Positions 1-5,611 of a DNA stretch of 5,611 nucleotides are shown here, piece by piece. The notes under the pieces are model-generated. The model was given only the letters and a program-made list of their open reading frames with translations. It ran no database searches and was not told the origin of the DNA. The DNA is taken from contig JAGLDN010000285.1 of the NCBI GenBank assembly GCA_023145575.1, forward strand, positions 1 through 5,611. Direction: 5' to 3'. The stretch's first letter is position 1; every line of letters begins with the position of its first letter. The position numbers and the translations under genes were made by a program. Source of the DNA: Psychromonas sp. GTDB taxonomy: Bacteria > Pseudomonadota > Gammaproteobacteria > Enterobacterales > Psychromonadaceae.

Positions 1-608
1 AAAGATCAACAGCCCCTAGTGATCGAGCATTGTTGTCCTATTCTAGTCTCATCTTGAAACCAGACATCAGCTTTGCTTAAATCTGTGTTCACAGGCAAGG
101 CCGCTGTTATTGTTTGTTTGAAGTTTTTTATAGGCTTTGAGCCTCGAGATCTTGCTTTGGGAGTTTGGATCTAGAACTTATCCAACTTAAACCTAGTTTT
201 GTTAGAAGATAATGCACACCATTTTACCCATATAATTAATATCAAAATCCTTGGACAACATCTCTTTAATATCCTTAAGTCGAACTCTTCCGCCTTTTTA
301 TTGGTTTGCAGGAGGGTTATTTTATCAAGTATTTTAACATTGTATTTAGCGTCATTAAGTGATGGGCGACCTGGGATTGTTTTATTTTGCAAACCTTCTA
401 TGCCATATATTTTATAACGGGTAACCCATTTTTCAAGCGGTCTAATGTGATTAAAAATATTTGATAGGGCATTAGCATAAGTTTGTCCTTGCTGGATGTA
501 ATGAAACACAAGAAAACGGATTTTTGTTTTTGAATTGCCTTCATTTTGCGCCAAAAGCTTAAAATCTTCTTGATAGAAGTGTGCAGGTAGGTTGCGAGGT
601 CTTGTCAT
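1..608 (-). pseudogene. IS630-family transposase remnant, several frameshifts, cut by the left window edge
   Basis: The N-terminal part, read from ATG 606-608, keeps an IS630-type DNA-binding region: about 100 residues with an EKWVTRY...GLQNKTIPGRPSL pattern, the GRP turn typical of these helix-turn-helix domains. Near 285 the frame shifts, consistent with a 1-base loss, and continues as VRLKDIKEMLSKDF...GKMVC. Near 207 it shifts again into LTKLGLSWISSR...PKQDLEAQSL. After further stops it resumes from base 98 as LPVNTDLSKADVWFQDETRI. The FQDE motif holds the first catalytic Asp of the IS630 DDE domain, with its codon at 51-53. The remaining catalytic domain lies beyond the window or is lost. 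At least three frame changes and several internal stops make it inactive. The outer IS end should lie just beyond the start codon, around 609-625, but I could not define the inverted repeat. The family call is confident; the exact ends are not. Confidence 0.85.
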
Positions 609-624
609 TTTTATAAGGAGGTAG

Positions 625-1419
625 TTAAAATTTTAATTTTACCATATTTATATAATAATTTTTTGAAAATGGTATTATCCCTTGGTCATAGCAAGCGAAT
701 TTAGCATATGCTTCGTATCCATTATCATTAAAATCAGTAGTATCTAGCACTTTATGAGTAAATTCATGAAAGATAAAATGAACTCTGCTCTCCAACGTTG
801 TCCCAGGATCTGTTGGCGTATGACCTACATATACACGATATCCTGAACTTACGTGTGGCAGGTTGTTTTTATCACGGTGAAATTTTGATAGTGTGTATGG
901 ATCCTCCAACGGGATCTTCATTTACTTCTTCGTTAAACACGAACGCTTTTTCTTCAATAGGTTTATTAAAACACAAGGTCTGAAGGTATTCAACGTCAAA
1001 CCTATAGTCCCTTCCTTTTCTTCGATCAACAAACGTTATTATTTTTTGGTTATCAGACAACACTGCGTGAATCATATTGGTCCATATACTACGCAATCTA
1101 CATTATCCTAGAAGTCAGATTGGGCTGGTTTTAATCCAAACCAGTGCTCGAGTAGATCATGGTGATCATTGAACTTGGATTTACCAGCCTCTTGTACGCG
1201 CTCTGAACATCTAACGGTAGCTATCATCGCCTCCATTAAAAGGGTTTGTTCATTAACAGTAAAGCTATCTTTAACGTCTACAGATTTGAGATATGGGTCT
1301 GTGCCCAAGTTATCAAACATAATTGTCATCACGCTATCTCTTCTTGCGGAAATTTTTTCAATTATTTTATGATTTTTTTGCCAATTTCTCATAAAGCCAG
1401 GACGAAATGACATAACCAT
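625..1419 (-). pseudogene. M35-like zinc metallopeptidase pseudogene (HExxH motif)
   Basis: Three consecutive minus-strand pieces read together as one protein of about 264 residues. Piece 1 (1419 to about 1108) ends in HDLLEHWFGL..., then an amber stop at 1108-1110. Piece 2 (about 1100 to 900) reads RSIWTNMIHAVLSDNQKI followed by ITFVDRR, one frame over. Piece 3 (about 912 to 625) returns to the first frame and contains ESRVHFIFHEFTHKVLDTTD. HEFTH at 754-768 is an HExxH zinc site with general base Glu. The following TTDFNDNGY resembles the GTxDxxY signature that supplies the third, aspartate ligand in family M35. The WFG and GYRVYVG blocks also fit M35 layout. A 1-base loss near 1100 and a 1-base gain near 905 cancel, so only about 60 codons are out of frame, plus the stop. 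Start: ATG 1417-1419, or the second ATG at 1411-1413; an in-frame TAA lies four codons upstream. No signal peptide is evident. In life it would cleave proteins, perhaps as a secreted or effector-type enzyme; that role is a guess. Family assignment is by motif only. Confidence 0.6.
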
Positions 1420-1472
1420 CTCTAATTATTTAACTTGTAAACCTTATTAAATAGAATAAAAGTAATTATGCA

Positions 1473-1588
1473 ATACCTTCGCCAATTTTGATATAAACTC
1501 AAAATAGAATTTTCAGTTCTTAATAAATCATCAACTTACGGAATAAGAGCCTGCCAAAATGGGTTGTCTTTCATTTTGGTGAAGGTAT
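1473..1588. repeat. possible MITE-like segment with imperfect terminal inverted repeats
   Basis: The left end reads ATACCTTCGCCAA (1473-1485). The right end, 1576-1588, is its reverse complement with one mismatch (12 of 13). The outermost bases include TA on each side, as expected for IS630/Tc1-type targets. A second, partly overlapping hairpin occupies the right end. There is no coding capacity. A small non-autonomous element is one reading; a chance or regulatory inverted repeat is the alternative. Other copies in the genome would decide it. Confidence 0.35.
1554..1579. other. stem-loop, 8-bp perfect stem with 10-nt loop
   Basis: CCAAAATG at 1554-1561 pairs with CATTTTGG at 1572-1579. The stem is AT-rich and no U-run follows on either strand, so it is a weak terminator candidate at best. 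It shares its right arm with the longer inverted repeat at 1473-1588, so two alternative folds are possible. Confidence 0.4.
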
Positions 1589-1739
1589 GTGATTACAATT
1601 GATTAGCATGGGTACTTCAACGAGATCCCTTAGCCGTTTATTACATTAATCCTATCACATGTAAGTTTATTCGCCTATGCGTCAGTTCAGATCTGACACA
1701 TCATCGTGATGAATTATAAGTCTAGTAATGCAATATGGT

Positions 1740-3653
1740 TTATACAACGATATTGTTTATTAAATCTTCAATCACTTCAGGATCAGCTAAAGTTGAGATA
1801 TCACCTAGGTTTTCATAATCGTTTTCTGCGATTTTTCTTAAAATGCGCCGCATAATTTTTCCACTGCGTGTTTTGGGTAATCCAGGGGCAAATTGGATTT
1901 TATCAATTGTGGCGATTAGGCCAATTTCGTGACGTACTAGCTTAATAAGTGCTTTTTTTAGTTCGTCGGTTGGCTCTACACCATTGATGATTGTTACATA
2001 CGCGTAAATACCTTGTCCTTTAATGTCGTGTGGATAACCAACAACTGCAGCTTCTGCGATGCTTTCGTGTAAAACCAAAGCTGATTCAATTTCAGCGGTA
2101 CCTAGGCAGTGACCTGACGTGTTTATGACATCATCCACGCGTCCTGTTATCCAATAATATCCATCAGCGTCGCGCTTAGTGCCGTCTCCTGATAAAAATT
2201 TTCCAGGAAAGGTTGATAAATAAGTCTGAATAAAGCGTTCGTGGTTATTATAAAGGGTGCGCATTTGTCCTGGCCAAGATTTAGCAAACACCAAATTACC
2301 CTCCGCTTCTCCCTCTAAAACCTCGCCTTGTTTATTAACGATTTGAGGTTCGATGCCAAAAAATGGCATTGCGGCTGATCCCGCTTTTAAGGCGGTTGCA
2401 AAAGGGAGAGGAGTTATCATATGTCCACCTGTCTCGGTTTGCCACCAGGTATCTACAATTGGGCATTTGCCTTCTCCGATGATATGATAATACCATTTCC
2501 AAGCTTCTGGATTGATGGGTTCACCAACGCTACCAAGTACTTTTAGACTGCTTCGATTGGTTTGTTGCACAAATTCATCACCCGCCCCCATAAGTGTTCG
2601 AATGGCAGTTGGCGCGGTGTAAAAAATATTAACTTGATGTTTATCAATCACTTGCCAAAATCGTGAGGCATCTGGATAGGTTGGAATGCCTTCATACATT
2701 AAGGTTGTTGCGCCATTTGTAAGTGGGCCATAGACAATATAAGAATGACCCGTTATCCAACCAATATCAGCGGTGCACCAATAAATGTCACCCTGCTGAT
2801 AATCAAACACGTATTTATGCGTCATCGAGGCATACAATAAATAACCACCACACGTATGTACCACCCCTTTGGGTTTGCCTGTTGAGCCAGATGTATACAG
2901 GATAAATAATGGTGTTTCAGCATCAAAAGATTCACAAGGACATTCTGTAGATGCATCTTCTAATAAATCGTGATACCAAATATCACGTTCACCCCATGCA
3001 ATTTCTCCGCATGTATTTTTAACAACAATAACATTCTTAACACAATCACATTTAGTAATTGCCTGATCAACATTACTTTTAAGCGCCGTTTCACGACCGC
3101 CACGAACACCTTCATCAGCGGTGATAACCATTTTGCATTGTGAATCCAAAATACGATCTTTCAACGCCTCAGCCGAAAATCCAGCAAATACCACGGAATG
3201 AATTGCGCCAATACGTGCACAGGCCAACATAGCATATGTTGCTTGCAAAATCATCGGCATATAAATACATACTCTGTCACCTTTCATAACACCAAGTTTT
3301 TTTAATCCATTTGCAAGTTTTGCCACTTCATCGTGCAACTGTTGATAAGTAACTTTTTTGCTAATATTAGGATCATCACCTTCCCATATAATCGCAATTT
3401 GTTCAGCACGATCAGGTAAATGACGGTCAATACAATTATAAGCAACATTAAGCTCACCCTCTTTAAACCATTGTATTTTTCCTTGATTATAATCAACATT
3501 GGACACTTCAGTCCACTTTTTAGTCCAATCCAAAAAGACACTAGCTTGCTCCGCCCAAAATTGATCGGGATCATTAATTGAATCGGCATACATTGATTGA
3601 TAATGCACTGCATCACAGACAGGCTTTCTTGTAGGTTTGATAATTGGGTACAT
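1740..3653 (-). CDS. acs: acetyl-CoA synthetase (acetate--CoA ligase, AMP-forming)
   Basis: Cytoplasmic ANL-family enzyme. It makes acetyl-AMP from acetate and ATP, then transfers acetyl to CoA, feeding acetate into central metabolism. From ATG 3651-3653 the protein is 637 residues, close to the usual 640-650. Seen in order: the RGGRE CoA-site region, phosphate loop YTSGSTGKPKG (253-263), GEPINPEAW, DTWWQTETGG (401-410) with Trp404 shaping the acetate pocket, hinge Asp507 in RVDD, Arg574, and PKTRSGKIMRR with catalytic Lys599. As I recall the Salmonella Acs numbering (Trp414, Asp517, Arg584, Lys609), these fit a constant offset of 10. Lys599 is the family site of regulatory acetylation. Oddity: the usual SGHR reads SGHC, Cys516 (codon TGC at 2106-2108), at the place of Salmonella Arg526; TGC is one transition from CGC. 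An in-frame TTG at 3666-3668 is rejected as the start because it overlaps the ribosome site GAGAG. The frame is intact throughout. A dead IS30 element ends 35 bp upstream. Confidence 0.95.
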   Translation of the reverse strand: MYPIIKPTRKPVCDAVHYQSMYADSINDPDQFWAEQASVFLDWTKKWTEVSNVDYNQGKIQWFKEGELNVAYNCIDRHLPDRAEQIAIIWEGDDPNISKKVTYQQLHDEVAKLANGLKKLGVMKGDRVCIYMPMILQATYAMLACARIGAIHSVVFAGFSAEALKDRILDSQCKMVITADEGVRGGRETALKSNVDQAITKCDCVKNVIVVKNTCGEIAWGERDIWYHDLLEDASTECPCESFDAETPLFILYTSGSTGKPKGVVHTCGGYLLYASMTHKYVFDYQQGDIYWCTADIGWITGHSYIVYGPLTNGATTLMYEGIPTYPDASRFWQVIDKHQVNIFYTAPTAIRTLMGAGDEFVQQTNRSSLKVLGSVGEPINPEAWKWYYHIIGEGKCPIVDTWWQTETGGHMITPLPFATALKAGSAAMPFFGIEPQIVNKQGEVLEGEAEGNLVFAKSWPGQMRTLYNNHERFIQTYLSTFPGKFLSGDGTKRDADGYYWITGRVDDVINTSGHCLGTAEIESALVLHESIAEAAVVGYPHDIKGQGIYAYVTIINGVEPTDELKKALIKLVRHEIGLIATIDKIQFAPGLPKTRSGKIMRRILRKIAENDYENLGDISTLADPEVIEDLINNIVV

Positions 3654-3661
3654 AATAATAA

Positions 3662-3666
3662 CTCTC
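3662..3666 (-). promoter_or_regulatory. ribosome binding site of acs
   Basis: GAGAG on the minus strand lies 8 nt before ATG 3651-3653. This favours that ATG over the TTG five codons upstream, which overlaps the site. Confidence 0.6.
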
Positions 3667-3675
3667 AAGTTTTAA

Positions 3676-3704
3676 ATTTAAATTCAGGTAGATTTAATCG
3701 GCAA
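3676..3704 (-). promoter_or_regulatory. candidate hybrid promoter of acs at the IS30 junction
   Basis: On the minus strand TTGCCG (3699-3704), inside the IS30 inverted repeat, is followed after 17 nt by TTAAAT (3676-3681) in the flanking DNA. Each matches 4 of 6 bases of the sigma-70 -35 and -10 consensus. Transcription would begin near 3669, giving a very short leader that still includes GAGAG. The region is AT-rich, so such matches arise easily by chance. Confidence 0.25.
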
Positions 3705-3712
3705 GTGCATAA
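3689..3712. repeat. IS30 terminal inverted repeat, acs side
   Basis: It matches the reverse complement of 4765-4788 at 19 of 24 bases. The differences cluster in the middle; the outer TAGATT and inner CAAGTGCATAA blocks are identical. It lies at the transposase 3' end. Confidence 0.8.
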
Positions 3713-3715
3713 TAT

Positions 3716-4704
3716 TTAAGCTGCTCGTACTGGTATTTGTTTTTGCACCACATGAAATAAAGGCGTAAATAATAACACTTTTAATCTATGTTATCAAGCT
3801 GAATTAAGTTGACTCTAAACGCTTCATCACTGATCAATTTAAAGCATATTGATTTGGGCTAATATTGCCGTTAAATTCTATTGGTATTTTTATTCAATCC
3901 TCGTTGCCAAGAGCAATAGGGATCAGCAAAATAATAGCCATATTCAAGCTTTTTAGACACATCTTTATGGTACGAAAGTTCTTTCTGATTTTCAGTGGCG
4001 ATCGTTAAAAGAGGGCGCTTAAACTACCGCTAATGACTTAGTGGAGGAGCTGGCCACTGTTCTGGTGGTTTATTAAATACCCGTTTGGTCACGGTGTAAT
4101 GAGTCACCCGTTCATTAATCGTCAACAAAGCATCACTATGTCCTTAGCCTATGACCAAATCAATTTCACAATCACCTACATGAGAACGATCATCTTCTCT
4201 TGATGAGTGATTTTCAATACCGTTCCTATCCTTAACATACCAACGTCTTGCTTGCTTATTTTATTTATTGATGTGTATTTCTACACTATGCGACGTAAGT
4301 GATGGCAAATATCTGTGCCTTGTTTTATCTGCCAAATGACTTGTAGATCGTTTCATGATTCAAGTTAATAAATTTATCAAGTTTACACTCAAGGCGACCC
4401 GAAATTTGCGCTGAACTCCAGTTCTATTTAATTTTTTAAGTGATCTTGATTAATTGTATTATGTGTCATAACTTCATAACTTCATAACTGATAGAATTTT
4501 TCAGCCTTTTAATTGTCTTGTCCTTAACTTGCATAACGCTGTAACTTCGGTTTCCTATATTGCGCTTTAGTTCCCGAGAAATTGATGATTGATTAACACC
4601 AGATCGTAAGGCTATTTTAGTTTGGCTCATTCCTCTTTTATTATGCTCAAAAAGTTTGATCATAGTGATTCAGTGAGTTGTTTATACTTTTGCATTATTT
4701 GCAT
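3716..4704 (-). pseudogene. IS30-family transposase pseudogene
   Basis: Starting at ATG 4702-4704 or 4693-4695, it reads MQKYKQLTESL, hits TGA at 4660-4662, then continues one frame over as IKLFEHNKRGMSQTKIALRS and SSISRELKRN, the IS30 helix-turn-helix. Further fragments follow in order: WSSAQISGRLE, NHETIYK, GTDICHHLRR, RRWYVKDRNGIENHSSREDD, VGDCEIDLVIG, ERVTHYTVTKRV, TIATENQKELSYH, YYFADPYCSWQRGLNKNTNR, then TPLFHVVQKQ ending at 3716-3718. Of the catalytic DDE triad, the first Asp survives (codon 4171-4173). The second, in the usual TxDNGKEF, is now Glu (3991-3993). The Glu of NENTNG is now Lys (3889-3891). Multiple stops and frameshifts make it non-functional. Such extensive decay implies an old insertion that cannot move itself. 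Confidence 0.9.
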
Positions 4705-4764
4705 CTCTTGTTGGAGGAAAAGTCGTGAAGATATACTTAACAGGCTACTTTACAACTATTTAAG

Positions 4765-4788
4765 TTATGCACTTGAGAGTTGAATCTA
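4765..4788. repeat. IS30 terminal inverted repeat, yaiL side
   Basis: Partner of 3689-3712 (19 of 24 matches), at the 5' side of the transposase remnant. Two further bases (AT, 4789-4790) may belong to the element before the possible AGG target duplication. Confidence 0.8.
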
Positions 4789-4923
4789 ATAGGCACTTTT
4801 ATTGGTAACTGGTGTATGTATAGGATAAGCACCTTGATGATATATCCTTAACTGATAAATGGCTCTGTTTGACATTGATTGATCAGGTGGCAATATAAGG
4901 TGCGCAAACTTTATTTCGTGGTT

Positions 4924-5466
4924 TTACCAAATCAAATCATCTGGTACTGAAAATTCTGCATACGGATCATCTTCTTCTACTTTACTAAGATCAACTTTAT
5001 CATGCAGTGCAACCAACACCGACTCATCAATTTTAATTAACTGTTTACTTGCCTCTTTATTGATTAAATAAAATGCATCATTAAGCACACAAATTGATAA
5101 TTGACCATTCATTAATTTTTTTTGTGTATTATCGTTAATCGCAATGAGTTTAATTTTGCTTTCATAAGTAAAATGATAATCTATTTCACCTTGATAGTCT
5201 TTTTCACAGTGCTGTGCAATCATCTGTATCAATTTCCCATGTTCAGAGCGAGCTTCAAGATCGCCTTGTGTCGCTTTATTTTGAAGCAAATCTTGTTGTT
5301 GTTGCTGCTCTTTTTGTTGATTAATTGACACTTGAACATCAGAAACTTCAACTGTGCCTTTTTTCTTTTTTTGCTTTGCTTTACGACGTTTTTCAGTTTG
5401 TGCTTGCTTTGCTTTTTGAGCGTTGATCAAGCCTAACTTCATTAATTGATTTTGTAGTGATGCCAT
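4924..5466 (-). CDS. yaiL: DUF2058 (YaiL) family protein
   Basis: Intact, 180 residues, the usual size for this gammaproteobacterial family. Its biochemical role is not established; database names such as nucleoprotein/polynucleotide-associated enzyme are only labels. It starts with the typical MASLQNQLMKLGL helix. A strongly basic, Lys/Arg-rich, probably helical stretch follows (about 18-36), which could touch nucleic acid. Next is a linker with five consecutive glutamines (54-58), then a compact domain from about residue 73 to the end. It closes with the family signature DPYAEFSVPDDLIW. No signal peptide or membrane segment, so cytoplasmic. The start ATG 5464-5466 is chosen because the family N-terminus begins exactly there; only a weak GGGT precedes it, 8 nt upstream. 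Its downstream neighbour was probably acs before the IS30 element intervened, but no operon can be shown. Confidence 0.9.
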   Translation of the reverse strand: MASLQNQLMKLGLINAQKAKQAQTEKRRKAKQKKKKGTVEVSDVQVSINQQKEQQQQQDLLQNKATQGDLEARSEHGKLIQMIAQHCEKDYQGEIDYHFTYESKIKLIAINDNTQKKLMNGQLSICVLNDAFYLINKEASKQLIKIDESVLVALHDKVDLSKVEEDDPYAEFSVPDDLIW

Positions 5467-5530
5467 AAATATATACCCATATTTGTAGATAAATTTACTC
5501 TTATTATTGCTTAAATGAGTGATTTTTGCG

Positions 5531-5611
5531 ATGAAAATTTTATTAAAAAAGGAAAATATTAAATTATTTAATGACTTTAATAAATCAAACGAATTAAACG
5601 AATTAAACGAA
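5531..5611 (+). CDS. possible 5' end of a divergent gene, cut by the right edge
   Basis: From ATG 5531 the frame stays open for all 27 codons to the edge, beginning MKILLKKENIKLFNDFNKSN and then NEL repeats. TGAGTG at 5516-5521 ends 9 nt before the ATG and could serve as a weak ribosome site. It is divergent from yaiL, sharing a 64-bp intergenic gap. I do not recognise the protein. Twenty-seven open codons in AT-rich DNA are weak evidence, so this may be non-coding. Confidence 0.3.
   Translation, partial: MKILLKKENIKLFNDFNKSNELNELNE
5587..5611. repeat. 9-bp tandem repeat AAACGAATT, about 2.8 copies, continuing off the edge
   Basis: Two perfect units and most of a third end exactly at the window edge, so the true copy number is unknown. 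The unit is three codons long; in the plus-strand frame from 5531 it would encode repeated Asn-Glu-Leu. On the minus strand it lies about 120 bp upstream of yaiL. Confidence 0.75.

Larger units (their letters stand above)
1420..1739. other. intergenic region without a gene, with several small palindromes
   Basis: No credible ORF lies between the peptidase pseudogene and the end of acs. The stretch holds the inverted-repeat segment listed separately (1473-1588). Closer to acs are two short palindromes, TCAGATCTGA at 1687-1696 and TCATC-GT-GATGA at 1701-1712. They lie just downstream of the acs stop and could fold in its transcript. Neither is GC-rich nor followed by a T-run on the minus strand, so I do not call an intrinsic terminator. 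Confidence 0.6.
3689..4788 (-). mobile_element. complete but decayed IS30-family insertion sequence, about 1.1 kb
   Basis: Inverted repeats at 3689-3712 and 4765-4788 bracket a single broken transposase gene. The 1100-bp length is normal for IS30. The right end has the form TAGATTCAACTCTCAAGTGC when read inward on the minus strand. AGG occurs just outside both ends (3686-3688 and 4791-4793) and may be the 3-bp target duplication; this requires the right end to reach 4790, two bases further than the repeat match. The element lies between yaiL and acs with its transposase in the same orientation as both. No passenger gene is present. Confidence 0.85.

Noticed and set aside
199..417. 72-codon plus-strand ORF
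   Set aside because: It lies opposite the IS630 transposase remnant, whose recognisable motifs are on the minus strand.
614..624. TAAGGAGGTAG, a perfect Shine-Dalgarno-like sequence on the plus strand
   Set aside because: No start codon follows at usable spacing on the plus strand. It lies in the non-coding end of the IS630 remnant.
3302..3616. 104-codon minus-strand ORF inside acs
   Set aside because: It is an alternative frame of the acs 5' end; acs matches its family throughout this interval.
4822..4848. Hairpin AGGATA/TATCCT with a 15-nt loop downstream of yaiL
   Set aside because: The stem is only 6 bp and AT-rich with no following T-run on the minus strand, so it does not support an intrinsic terminator call.
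4786..4923. Minus-strand frame stays open for about 46 codons past the yaiL stop, ending in the IS30 repeat (contains MSNRAIYQLRIYHQ)
   Set aside because: It is in frame with yaiL but beyond the normal family C-terminus (DPYAEFSVPDDLIW), has no clear ribosome site, and its length is within chance. I could not relate it to a known protein.
5122..5328. 68-codon plus-strand ORF opposite yaiL, with a hydrophobic Leu-rich end
   Set aside because: The Leu run is simply the antisense of the yaiL glutamine codons.

Overview
This is an AT-rich stretch of bacterial chromosome that looks gammaproteobacterial. The support is one intact YaiL/DUF2058 gene (a family I know mainly from gammaproteobacteria) and one full-length acetyl-CoA synthetase. 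Two decayed insertion sequences and a broken peptidase gene sit around them. IS debris and pseudogenes at this density suit a genome undergoing decay, such as a host-associated or symbiotic lineage. That lifestyle reading is inference, and I cannot name the species. Every recognisable gene except one doubtful ORF start at the right edge lies on the minus strand.

Layout in window order. 1-608: remnant of an IS630-family transposase, split over several frames and running off the left edge. 625-1419: pseudogene of a zinc metallopeptidase with an HExxH motif, resembling peptidase family M35 (lysine-specific metalloendopeptidase type). It carries a stop codon and two compensating frameshifts. 1420-1739: no gene, but an imperfect inverted-repeat segment of about 116 bp that could be a small non-autonomous element. 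1740-3653: acs, full length, with one striking change: the arginine of the SGHR motif is a cysteine. 3689-4788: a complete but dead IS30-family element of about 1.1 kb with recognisable terminal inverted repeats. 4789-4923: short spacer. 4924-5466: yaiL, intact. 5531-5611: a possible divergent ORF start on the plus strand, containing an in-frame 9-bp tandem repeat that runs off the right edge.

Reading the minus strand as transcription would, yaiL comes first, then the IS30 element, then acs, then the peptidase pseudogene, then the IS630 remnant. The IS30 end lies only 35 bp from the acs start codon, so the insertion has replaced the native upstream region of acs. Expression of acs now probably depends on the IS end or the junction. 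Acs would convert acetate, ATP and CoA to acetyl-CoA, but the unusual motif residue and the rebuilt promoter raise the question of whether the gene is drifting out of use. I see no CRISPR array, tRNA, rRNA or new defence-like system. The most interesting signals are the acs motif substitution, the IS30/acs junction and the broken M35-like peptidase.
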